A DNA stretch of 64,000 bases from Stercorarius parasiticus. Taxonomy: Eukaryota; Chordata; Aves; Charadriiformes; Stercorariidae. Both the position numbers and the translations under genes were made by a program. Each line of letters begins with the position of its first letter. Position 1 is the stretch's first letter. Positions 1-12,209 of the stretch are shown piece by piece. Below the pieces are notes generated by a model, which saw only the letters and a list, made by a program, of their open reading frames with translations, did no database searches and was not told where the DNA came from. Where the stretch lies: NCBI GenBank assembly GCA_013396915.1, contig VWZL01001940.1, positions 319,303 to 383,302 on the forward strand, written 5' to 3'.

Positions 1-1278
1 TTATACTGTGAAGTGTTGGCACTGAGTGCTGCAGTCATGTTTTGACAGGGGGAAAGTAATGTGGTCTGGAGGATGAGAGATGCGTTGGCATGTGCTGTTA
101 AAATGACAGCCCTTCTGGGTGAAGCTTGTCTTCTGTCCCATCGAAGGAAGACGGTATCATTTTTCTCCTGTGGATAAAGTTGCTAATAAACAATCTTTAC
201 TGAGGGCTTGAGGAATTATGTGGTATGTTAAAGGCTGTGACCTATATTTTGTATTTAAATTCTGTTTGCATATGAAAACTCAGATACGGGTAAATAAGTC
301 ATCGATAAATTTGTCTTCATGTAGAAAGAATGTGTGCAGCTAGTAGTTTCTCACTCATGGTACATGATAAGGTATAGAATGAAGAAGTCGGGTTTCATAA
401 GCATCCATAAATCTGACATTTTTTTCTGACCTGTTTCACTTAAATCTAAATTATTTTCATATTGGTTTTTCATAGGTAGTATTAAGATATACTACTTTGG
501 GGAAAAAAAATACTTATGTCCTTAAAGCTTCAGTGGTTGGCATTATCAGTGGAAATGGCTTGGATGTTGGTTCAGTCAGCAGATTCAGTGCAATGAACTT
601 TTTTTATCAAATGACTTTGGACTAACCTTTTTTTTTTTTGCAAATAATTCACATGTGGGATTAAGTCAATTTCTTCTACACCTACTAGAAACAAATGATT
701 TTAACTGTGTGAGTCAGAACTGAAGAGACTTGTTTCAGCAGCTTTTTTTAGCAAGTTGCTTTTACTTCATGGTTATATATTAATGTTTTGGGTTTTAGAA
801 ATGTTGATCTGTAGCTGAAATTAGTAGGGAATGTTAAACTACAGATTCTTCAAATTTATGAAACTTACATTTTATCCCTTGCTTGTAACTTGAGGCAAGT
901 CATGCGAGCTGGTTTTAGATGGGTATTACAAAAAAGGAAGAATTATAATACTTACCTAAACAATCACAAATCTATCTGAGCCGTTAACAGAAAATAATGC
1001 CTAGGATTAGGAAAAATTTTATGGGTTCATCTTTTTCATTACCCATGTCTGAAAAGATGAATAGGATGATGCACCACAAGTAAATCTGTTTAGAGCAATA
1101 GAAGGGACTTGTTAAAGCTTTTTACTGTATTTTTGCCCTTGATAATGCTTTAAACAGAGTTCAGATTAATTTTCTAAGCCTTTCATAATGTACACTTGAG
1201 AATTCCTATATGTTCTCGGTGTAGTTACCAAAGAGTTTGTATCATGCTCACTAATATATCCCACTGAACGTCTAGTTT

Positions 1279-1337
1279 TTTTGTTGTGGGTTTTTTTTGT
1301 TTGGTGTGGTTTTTTTGTTTGTTGGGGTTTTTTTTTA
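1279..1337 (+). repeat. G/T low-complexity tract
   Basis: T runs broken by GTTG, GGG and GGGG. Resembles the tract at 39698-39775 in composition. Confidence 0.75.
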
Positions 1338-4300
1338 AGAAAAGGGATTTAATTTTAAAAAGCTCTTCCATGTCTAAGAATTTCTAAGTACATTCGGTCT
1401 GTGGTTCAATGTGATTTGTTCATTTTAGCTGTCTCCTGATACTAAAATATTCCACTCTATTTTTCGCATCAGCATATGCAGATTGCCAGAATGCAAGCCT
1501 TCGTTTATAAAGATCTTTGTTCGCTATAATGAATGTAGCTTTCATCAATAGGGAACTACACACTATTTTCTTAAGCCCTGATTTTGCATAGATCTCAGTA
1601 ATCATGTCTGTAGATATACTTAGAGTGCATTCAGATTAAGTGTGTGCATCCATCATTGCCAGCTGAGGCCTTAGGCATCTTGAAGTGCCTGAGATCTTAA
1701 TTTCTGTCATTTATGTCATCAGGGTCTTAACACCGAAACCTGTTATTACTTAACCATGGCCTAAAGCTTCAAATGTCACTAGTACCTCTGGGTGCCCAAC
1801 CTGGGACCTCTATAAAGGAGTCTGAGCTTTAGAAAATGGTGGAGATGTCTTTTCCAAGTATTGAATCATCGAAAATGTATGGAGTTTATTAATCAGGCGT
1901 GCTTTAGTGAAGGCTAAGTTATAGTTCTTAATTTGCTCAAGTGCAGTGCCATTGAGGGCTGAATACGTATAGCTGCTTTTCCCAAAAAGGCTGAGAAAAT
2001 GTCAGAAGCAGCATCAATTCCAGATATATCCCAGATTCTTTTCACCATTTATAATTGTTCTCCAGCATAAAAATAAACATGGGTAATTGTTTTGTGAAGC
2101 CCTACTTGAAATGTGTTTATGCCAGTTAGCAAGATGTGCATGTTCAGGATTTTGGAAAAGTCCACAAAATTCTGTCTGGACTTTTATTTCAACTTTAACC
2201 TGGGTTATATTGTCCTAATTTTCATCATAAAAAATGAGTGAAAGATGAAGTGGTAAGTAAGGTGAAACCAGTTTTAAACTCCGTTCAGTAGGTATCTCGA
2301 AGTCAGTTTTAAAGGAGTGTTGCAGCTATTCTGGCAATATTGTACTTTTATTTGGGACTGTGCGTAGTTCATGGGATGGGTTCACTCTTTTTGTAGATGG
2401 TGTAACTTTACACAAAATATAGAAGCCACTATAGAAGTAGGGGGGGGGAGTTAGTATATTATGATTTCCCTGCTAGTAATGGTCCCTTAGCCAAAGAACT
2501 AAACTGTATGCCTTCCCTGGATAGATGAGACTTAAGGAAAAGCTTCGGATCACTAAAAAGCCTACAAAGGTACATAAAAATAGATCATGCCCTAAATTTG
2601 CTTAAACCCTGTAGTACTGGAAAAAAGACAATAAACACCCTCTCCTAGCAAAGAATCCATTTTTTTTTTAATTTAAGGCATTAAAAACTTGAATCCCTTT
2701 TAGAGTTGTGCGAAGTAGGGTATTGGAGGGGGAAATCTCTGTCCTCAGCTGAGGAAGGGTGAGGTTTCTAGTAATTGCATGGTAGTACTTCTGGGACATC
2801 TGAAACCTTTTTCCCACTCTTGAGGAATTTCTCTGTCCCTGATTCCCCCCTTTTTCCAGAGATCCACATGTACCTTGGGGGTGGGTGGTGGTAGTCTCCA
2901 TTGCCTGTATGCCTTTGAATTTCTGCCGCTGTTACAGCATGACTTCTACAATCTTAGTTTTGCACATTCTTCCTCAAAACTTGGCTTCTTCATGGAGTTT
3001 TGCTGTATGCTGCCAGCTTTATTACTACCCGTGTGACTTGGATTTTCAATACCGAAAGCTGGAGTGTTGTGTCACTTATTTTACTGTAATTAAGGCAGAG
3101 TAGAAATGGCAGGAGGGTGGCTTTATGCATAAAGGTCCTATTATCATTTTGAGATGTGTTCCCAAAGGTTTGCTTTTCAAGATGCGTGTCATCATTCCCC
3201 GCTGCCCCGTTTCTGTGTATGATGGTGATGTGGCTGTGGTCTCCTTGTCTCTTACTAGCACTGAGATGGACACCCAGGGTGCGAGCCCTGCGGGCTTTGT
3301 TCTGCAGCCCCTCTGGCTAGTGTATTTTTTCTAGGGCTAGGTATACTTGAGTAAGAAGTTTGTACTGAAAATTTTAAGTTAAGGCATTAGCGTTTTCATT
3401 ATCTAGTCTCTGATCATTTGCCCTGCGTCTGAGCGAAATGGGAGTGTAATATCTGTCCACATTTTCTTTTAGTTTGTATGTTGTTTAAGGCAAGAATGGA
3501 ATCTCCCTGCACACTCACTATCAGTGTTTCCTTTTAGGATGGCTTTGTTGCCCTGCAACCCTCTCAAGTTACTTGCCCAAAGAAAAGGAAACTACGTATT
3601 TTGTGACTCAGAACCTCACCCTATATGACTTACTAGAAGAGGCTGGGATAAGAAAATTTTTACAAATAGCTAAAAGTGATCTAAAGTTCTAATGGAATAA
3701 CTGGGTAACTAGTAACTGCTAGATGTTGAGTTATAAATGCAAAGCGGAGGCTGGAGTCTGTGGTATTTAATCTTTCTGCCTTTTATGGGTAATATGGTAT
3801 TTTTCCTAAACTCAAACCACTTCATCTTTCAGAGCAGATTTTCTGAGAAGTTGCAGATGAGTTAGCATGTTGTGCCACAGGGAAGAAGCACAAACATTCT
3901 TCTTCCAGACCAGCTTTAACTACCTGTAGCAAAATGCTGTAGTCATGTGGCACAGTATCACTGCATGGAGGAATTAAATTTGACTGTTTTAACTTACTCT
4001 CTTAAGGATTTCCATTACTAGTAAGTTCAACCTTTGGTTTCCTGGACAGTTAATATTTAAGTTGGGAATAGTGACAATATCAAACAGCTGTTTTTAAACT
4101 GCGGCCTGGTACTCCAGATGAAATAATACAGGACAAGATACAGCAGGGATACCTAACTGGAGGCTGGTTGAGGCCCACAGACCGTCTTTATCTTACCCTT
4201 AGAAGTATTTACTGGTTATTAAGGCAGCTGAACTGTGGTTATCGCTCTGTGTATGTTGTTGTAGGCCAGCAGGATTTACTGGGTTGGCTGTAGCGCTCTA

Positions 4301-4574
4301 CTGGTCAGGCTTGACTCAGGCAGGCAAGACCCATGCAGGTCTACGTCCATGGCTAGAAAAAAAAATCAGTGCTTGTGCATCCTGAAGCTGACTGTATCTG
4401 ATGTGAACTGTAAAGGCAAAAGACCTGACACTTTGAGAAGGAGGGAAGGAGAGGGGGGATTTTTCATTTTAAAAAACTTCAGCGATGGAGAAGCTTTTAC
4501 TGCTCTTAGGAAAGGGCTTTGCAGTAAATATCCTCAACATTAAAGGTGTGCATGCATTTGAGTGGCTCAAGCCA

Positions 4575-4845
4575 GGAGCAGATAGGACGAGGGGTAATGG
4601 TTTTAAACTGAAAGAGGGGAAAGTTTGATTAGACATTAGACAGAAATTCTTTACTGTGAGTGTGGTGAGACACTGGAGCAGGTTGCCCAGGGAAGTTGTG
4701 GATGCCCCATCCCTGGAGGTGTTCAAGGCCAGGCTGGATGGGGCTTTGAGCAGCCTGGTCTGATGGGAGGTGTCCCTGCCCATGGCAGGGGGTTGGAACT
4801 GGATGATCTTGAAGGTCCCTTCCAACCCGAACCATTCTATGATAA
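4575..4845 (+). mobile_element. CR1 LINE, 5'-truncated 3' fragment
   Basis: Sense-oriented 3' end of a CR1 retrotransposon. The end of the ORF2 frame is readable as a stretch like HWSRLPREVVDAPSLEVFKA with some changes. It is followed by the typical 3' UTR words GGTTGGAACTGGATGATCTT and AAGGTCCCTTCCAACCC and the terminal ATTCTATGAT. Only about 270 bp remain. A longer minus-strand ORF over it (4469-4933) is an antisense shadow. Confidence 0.9.
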
Positions 4846-5029
4846 TGAGAGTTACAGGTATTCCAGTTACAAAGTTCCCACTCTTGCAGGTAGTATTGAA
4901 CATTGTAAAAGTTTTGTTTAACGTTTCAGGCACTTTGTGAGGGCAGGCATAGCAGAGATTAAAATCTATAATTTACATTGTGCATACCAGCGTTATTTTT
5001 TTCTTCACACTGTAAAAACCTGACAAAGT

Positions 5030-5760
5030 TCAGCACGACAAGTGTGAAGTTTTGCACTGTGGAGCTCTGTACATTGGGGAATGTGCAGCTAGAGAGCAGC
5101 CTTGCAGAAAAAGTTATGGGGATCCTGATAAACAATTTGTTGAAAAAGTCAATAATGCATCATTGTAGAAATGGAGGCTGCCTGTTTACTAGACTGAGTC
5201 AGCAAGTGTAGTCAGCAGGTTGAGAGCAGTGGTTATTCTGCTCTTTACAGCACTTGTGAGGCCATTTCTGCAGTGCTGTGTCCAGTTTTGGGCTTCTCAG
5301 TACAGGAAGAAACACTGGGAAGCTGAAGTGAGTCCAGCAGAGAACCACTGGCGTGGTTAGGGGCTTGAAGCACACAATGTGCAAGAAAAGCCTGAGGTAC
5401 CTGTGTTTAGTGGGCCTGGAGAAGGAGAATCTGATCATGATCCTCAACTGCCAGATGTTTGGTTAGGGAGCACCCAGAGGCAGGCTCTCCTCAGGTGCAC
5501 TGCCGAGAAGGAAAGGCAATGGACACAGGCAAGGAGGATTCAGACTATGTATAAGGAGGAAAGAAAATATTCCTACTGAGTGTGGTCAGGCACAGGAAGA
5601 GGTACCCAGAGAGGTGATAGTCTCTCCATCCTAGGAGATAAACCTCAGCTGGACAAGGCCTTGAGCAGCCTGATTGAACTTTGATGTTATCTCAGCTTTG
5701 AGTAGGAGGTTGGATTCTGCGCTCCAGAGTTCCCTTCTAATCTAAAATGATTCTATATTT
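5030..5760 (+). mobile_element. Old, diverged CR1 LINE fragment
   Basis: A longer but much more eroded sense-oriented CR1, 185 bp after the previous one. Words equivalent to the C-terminal ORF2 region can be followed with many stops: ESSLAEK, then a stretch like ALVRPFLQCCVQFWASQYRK, then GLEKENLIMILNCQMF-like residues. It ends in a weak AAATGATTCTATA tail. It differs strongly from the fragment at 4575-4845 and is probably a different, older subfamily. Confidence 0.75.
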
Positions 5761-8700
5761 CAGTATCATCTCTTTTTTTTTCCTGTGTTAGCAAAGTTAT
5801 TTAACATCACAGCTGCTTTAATAGAAAACAGTTGTTCTTCATACTTCTCAGAGTGAAAATAAATGTGTGAAATGGAATCTTATTGTTGTAGATAAAGTAG
5901 TTGACACAACTTGTGTAAATTTACTATTCATTTTTTGGTCATCTCAGGTGTTTACCCTGATTGGTTGACATTTTACCACCTAGTCTGAACATAAATATTG
6001 ACAAGCTTTTAACTAAATTTTAGGCTTGCAAGTGATGGGAAAATAAATTTTGTTCATGTTCTTCTACCATGTATTTAATAAAAGCACCAGTTTCCTTGTT
6101 CCTGGAAGAGAATTGCCTGAACAGGTTTCAAGAACTTTGAACCTATGTTTTATGTCTAATGCTTTTTCCCAAGCGTGATTTCCTTCTGTCTACTTGTTAG
6201 CCTTGATAGCAGTTGAAGTGTTTTAAAGTTTTAGTTCCATGGAGCTGTCAGAAGAGCCTGCAATCCCTGCATGACTGCGAGCCTGAATCATCCCTTACGA
6301 AAAATACAGGTTTAGCTGTTCTGCTAGATATGTTCTCATCTCACAAAGGGATCTCTATCTAGTAGGATTCCTAATATCCTTATATCTGACAATATTAGAA
6401 GTCTGACTAAGTGGTTGCTAACAACAGCATGAAACAAATGTTCCTCATAGTTGTAAAGATCTAATGGGAGATACTGTCTGGTTTTTGGTTTCATCTGTAG
6501 AATAAGAGCTTGTATAACTTACATGAAGTTGGACTTGCAACATGGCTTTTAGTGCTGGTATTCTTTCTTGATGATAGTGCACTTAGCAAACCAAAACACA
6601 CAACAAATTCAGTGTTTCAAAATCATATTGATATATGGAAAATAGCACAGGAAGTGCTATCAGTGATGAGGATAACAATGTACAGATGGGACAAAACCCA
6701 AGAACTGATACCTTTTAGTGGTGTGTTGTAACTTTTAATGGGGTATCTTTAGTGACACTTGACTTTCCATGCAATGCATTTATATCTGTGCTATTGAGTG
6801 TGTTGCTTCCAGCAAACTCTTGGGAAAATAATAAGATTTTTTCAGAATTCTCATGATTACTAAAGGCCTGGAAGTCCGGTAGATGTCCTTCTCAGAGAAT
6901 ATATACTGATAGCTATGTCATGAAGGCACTCATTGACAGTACGATATAATGCAATGTCACTTTGGGGACAAGGATGATATGTGAGCAATTTATAATGTGT
7001 GTTAATTTTTCAGAATAAACTTTGAACAAAGTGTTGCTTGGTTGTTTCAGATGCTGTGGTTGTGAGCCCTCAGCTTTGTTTGTGAGTGATGTATGGAAGT
7101 TGTTCACTCTGTGTTCTCGTTTCAGTGTATTGCTTCCCTCTTGGGAGGTACCTGCACACTGTGCAGATACCTTGGGAGGGAAAAAACAGATAGTGAAGTA
7201 ATGGCAATAGCTTCTTTTTTGGACTGAGTCTTCCTGCCCAAAACTACTGAGAAACATCATCTCCCTGCAGTGATCTTTTGTGTCAGTGGCTGTGATGTGT
7301 CATTGTGTGCATTGTTAATAACAGCTCTTACTTCAAGTATATGCTTGATAGCTACAGAATAAGTAGAATACAGAGACTTTACTGGAAAATGTGCTCCAGT
7401 AATTTACCTTCAGAGCTCTATGGGGAGCTCTGAAATGGGTGACAGCTGGTGGAAGATAATGGATTATCTTTCTGCAAGAGAGAAGCATGGGCGAGACCTA
7501 CTTCTTACTTCAATCTCCTTGCCCTCATCTCTCCCTCCCCCCATCAGGTCCCATGTAACACTTAAAGAACCTGTCCTCTACGTTTTCTGGGGGGCTTAGG
7601 TAGAGGCTATTAGTTATCACTTCTGTGTTTAAAAAAAAAAAAATGGGGGAAAAAAAAACTGGCAAGGAAGTGAATTTAGCTGTGCGTAACAATTCATGGA
7701 AGAGGAAATCAACAATGTCTACTTGTAATCTTTTAACACTTGTCCAGAAATAGATTGTTGAGGAATCATAGTATTTGAATTAAAATTTGCAGCATTGTAA
7801 TAAAAAATAAGCAGGTACATGAATTAGAAAGGACTGTGAAAAGCATCACTTAAAGTCCTAAATATTGATCAACACACTACAAACAGTGGTCAGGCCAGAT
7901 GTCTTTATTGCTTCTGGAAGTACCAGGTAGCCTGCACCTTAAGGAAAACCTTAAGTTGAGCTTACATACTAAAATGTCTGTTAAATAAGATTTTGAAGGA
8001 GAGAGATGGAACTGATGATACTTGAAGAAAAAACTTTCATATGTGATAACTGAAAGATTCTTACTAGACTTTTGGGTGTTTTGATGTTTTAAAATATATT
8101 CATGTAGGAAAGATGAGACTCCAAATTGACTTTTTAGTTCTCTGACAATGTATTTCTTATAGAGTGGTTCTTCAGAAAAGGCAAACTTCTTAAATTTTTA
8201 TTTCATGCAATACAATTGTAAATGCTCCTGGCTTTTTTCCTTCCTTTAAAATACAGCTAAACAGACAGTCAGGGCTGAACTTTTGCCAGCAGCTGCACAA
8301 ACTACTCAGGTATTGTAAAATTTTTAAAAATAATTAGGCACATTTTTGGTCCTGTGTAAGAGTAACTTCTGGTACAATCTAAGCACCATAATAGAATTTG
8401 AGACAGTGACACTTGCTGCTCATGCAAATAATACAGTGGAATAGTTCAACACATAGCTGTGCCTGATATTTCTTTTTAAAGATTTCGTGGACCTAGATTT
8501 TTTTTTTAAAATGATGTTGCTATGAACTTGGTTTTAAAATTCAAATTATACAGGAAGTAAGAGTTAAGCTTCAAGAAATAATGATGAAAGTAGAATTTTG
8601 TGTCTGCTAGGGTAGAAGCATTAGGATGGTTCTCAGAAAAATGACTTGAACTCCTTTACAGAAGAATTGAACAACAAAAATGCAAGCTTTATAACCACAT

Positions 8701-9481
8701 TCTTCCTTTCCCTCAATGCTGCATGGTATCTCTGTTTTAGAGACCATTGCCACGGACTTGTATTGAACCAGTATTCAACTCGTTCAATACACCTTGTGTT
8801 GATCAAAGGTTGCATGTTACTTTAGAGGCCATGAAACTACCAAGAGATTAAATTCATGCCCTTGCTGGATTCATGGTGGCAACTCAAAGCTAGAACAATG
8901 TGTTACTAAACGAGCAATCCTGAGCACCTTTTTCATGTAGGTTAAAAAAAAAAAAGATTTAAGTGGAATAAATATTGAGAATTTTTAGAGATTAAAAGGT
9001 AAAGAGAAGATTACATCTCTTCCAGACTTCTTTGCATTAGAAAATTCCAAGGAAGTTTATGGAACAAAAGGATTACGTAGCCTCAGCTCCGCAATACTAG
9101 CATCAGAAGTGAAACTAGCACATCCGAACTACAATATCAAGGATGAAAAGTTTGACAGCCCTTAAAAGATTGTGGTTTGGGACTGAATGGTTTTTTAAAG
9201 TGAGTCAATGCAAGCGGAAAATATTACTTAAGAGCTGAACCAATCAGTGAATGGGCAAAGTAGCCAAGGTTTACTTAGATGACACTGGAGATAAATTAGT
9301 AAAGGAAAATACTAAATTCTTTGTGGAAAAAGAGGAGAAAGGAATGGGATATCGCTAAAATGACATATAAGGAAGTAGAAAGCAACTTTTCTCTGTAAAT
9401 AGTTGACTTCAACATCTATAGTAGTTTGCAGTTACGTTGTAACAGCTTAAAGTATTTCGAAGGTTGGCAGAAATTTCTTGT

Positions 9482-9519
9482 TCTTCTGCCTGTGGTCTCA
9501 TCTTCTGCTTGTGGTCTCC
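9482..9519 (+). repeat. 19-bp tandem repeat, two copies
   Basis: TCTTCTGCCTGTGGTCTCA is followed directly by a copy with two changes. A small local duplication in intron 1 with no further known role. Confidence 0.85.
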
Positions 9520-11788
9520 TCAGACACCGTGTATTGTGTCAGAAGATTTCTGGAAGGAAGTTAATGCATCTTCGTTGGTTCCTACTCTGGAAATGGAAGT
9601 TTTAAAAGCACATTTGCACTGGTAGGATTTTCCAGCTGCGTCTGTACTGGCATGCAGGTGCTCACCCTGGTGTTGCACTGGAGGATGCAAACATTTGGTT
9701 GTTATTTCCAAGTATGAGTAAAGGAAAAGGTTAGAAGCCAACAGAATGGAGCCTGAGGTATAGATGAAGATTTGAGATTGCCAGCATACTACAAGCTTGT
9801 TCTGAATGTCCTGGTACTTGATTTTCTGTTTTCAAATCAACACACCTGTCTTAGATGGGTTGTAAATGAGTAAGGAAAAGGAATTCTCTACTTAAATGCG
9901 TGGAAATAAATCTTGCAGCAAAAGGATTATGGATGTACAGCTTATTAAACAATGTGGATAATCTTACTCTTAAATTCAAGTAAAGAGGAGTGTACAAAAC
10001 TGAAAAGTTGTGTTTAAAATGATAAACTTAAAAGGAGAATGTTCTATCAGATACTGCATCTGATATAAAAACTTGTTGGGATGATCCTCACTTGATATGC
10101 CTACCTTGAAAAGCTGAGGAGCAATATGCAAAGGTGCAACACGTGGTATTTACAACTGTGAGTGTAATGATTGAAGTACTTCTCATATTTTAATGGTGGT
10201 AACTTTGGTATCAGCTAAGGACAAGGAACAGATTTCTGTTTCCTGATGGCTTTAAGCATATGCAAGAAAGATGGAGAAGCTAGAACCCAGGGAGCTTGGG
10301 CTGCTGCTGATCATGCCGGGGTGTGTAGTAACGGGCGGTGTGTTCTGGTTTGGAATGGTGGATATAAACTTCCAGGAGCCTACAAGAGGTTTGGGAATGC
10401 CTAGAACCATGTCCATTAAACAGTGTGTCATGTGGGCTGTCAGTCTGTTGAAAGTTGTCTAAAAGCATGATCCAGAAACTGGATTTAAGAATTTCTGAAA
10501 GATATCATGGCAAAGATGTTAGGAAAAGATGGGCTAAAAATACTAAGCAAAAGTGTGTTCTTTGATACACAAGATATTGAGATAAGGGGAAAGAGCTGAT
10601 TCAGTGTACTGTACATAAATTAGCAAAAAGTTGGATACGAAAGGGTGACAAAAATGCAGTATGAGGGAGAGAGAAGAAGGAAGAATTCCACCCCGACTGT
10701 ACTAGAGAAAGATGAATTTATAATGCTTGGAGACTTGGAAATGTCTCTGGGAAAAGGCATGGCATTCTGTTTTTAGATTCTTGTTCCGTATGCTTTGCAT
10801 ATACATGTGATGTTAAAGCTCTTTAGTCGTGCTCTGAATCAGTTGGGTTTTAAAAATTCACTCTTAACTGTTCCAGGATTTGACTTCCCTAAGGATGACT
10901 ATTTGATTTAAAGGACAGTTTAAAAATTTGAACATGTATAAACTGTCACATGTCTAATATTCCAAATGATCATTTACCCAAAATGTTTTTTTTTCAGGGC
11001 TATTCAATGCATATTAAAAAAAAAAAATACACCACCACCGTGCTTTCAAGCAAGGTTTAGATGGATTTTTATTCTTGCTTAATAGCAGGTGTTATGATCT
11101 TGGTCAGTTTGAAACTTTGTAATAATTAGTTGATGCTGTTTAGCAAAGAGGGGCAATATTCTAAAAGTCTAATTGCTTAAATGGGCATTATTCTAAAACA
11201 GAATTCTGCAGGGCAGAGTCAGTGAAAATAATGCTGCTGTAAATGGTCTTTGTCTTCATTGCTTCCAGCCAGGGACATTGGAAGGAGCAGAGCAAGACAG
11301 AATGGCTTTGACTCTAGAGTTCCTGGTCTACAGAGGGAGCTGAAGAATTGAAAGTATTTATAATAATAAAAAAGCCACTCTGAGCCTTCCAATGTAATAT
11401 GTAGCAAATCTTAGCATGGGACTTGTTAGTATTCTCCACAGATTTAAAGACAATTCCCCTCTTCTCTCCTTCTGAATAACCTGAGCTACTACAAATATTC
11501 TAGTGCCTGGTTACAGTAATTGCTTGTTGCATGTCTTCGTGGCCTTTTCCTGTGGCAAAAGCCTGACTTTCATTGACGTTTTAATTAGACCTGGAGCTCC
11601 AGGGAAGTTCTGAAACAGGGTGGGTAATGTCTGAGAAAATGTCCTCTTGCCCGCTGCCATTTAAAAGGAAGTTGAGTGAAGAGAAAGATGTGCCACACCT
11701 CTGCTTAAAGGAGCTGTTGCTATCTGAACTCTTGAAATTGAAAAATGGCTCAGGGTATTTATATGCAGAGTGTTGCTGCCTTGAGCCA

Positions 11789-12209
11789 TGGTTGTGGTTT
11801 AACCCCAACCAGCAACTAGGACCACGCAGCTGCTTGCCCACTCCCCCCCCATGGGATGGGGGAGCGAATCAGAAGAGTAAAAGTGGAAAAAGTCATGGGT
11901 TGAGATAAGACAATTTAATAGGTACAGGAAAAGCCATGCAAGCAAAGCAAAACAAGGAATTCATTCACCTCCCATCAGCAGGCAGGTGTTCAGCCATCCC
12001 CAGGAAAGCAGGGCTCCATCATGTGTAATGGTTACTTAGGCAGACAAACACCATAACTTCAAACGTTCCCACTTCCTCCTCCTACCCCATCTTTATCTGC
12101 TGAGCGTGACACCACATGGTATGGAATGTCCCTTTGGTCAGTTGGGGTCAGCTGGCCCAGCTGTGTCTCCTCCCAACTTCTTGTGCACTCCCAGCCAAAA
12201 CCATGACCA
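11789..12209 (-). mobile_element. Solo LTR of an avian endogenous retrovirus, antisense
   Basis: A 421-bp LTR-like block. Its ends TGGTTGTGGTTT and AAACCATGACCA are inverted matches (10 of 12). The + strand start carries the GTGGTTTAACCCCAACCAGC and ACCACGCAGCTGC words that I recognise from LTRs common in birds, which places the sense direction on the minus strand. There, an ATTAAA poly-A signal lies in TACCTATTAAATTG. No internal retroviral genes flank it and no convincing target-site duplication was seen. Family name not assigned; an ERVL- or ERVK-type LTR is likely. Confidence 0.8.

Noticed and set aside
4469..4933. 154-codon minus-strand ORF
   Set aside because: It lies antisense across the CR1 fragment at 4575-4845 and reads the reverse of its ORF2 tail.
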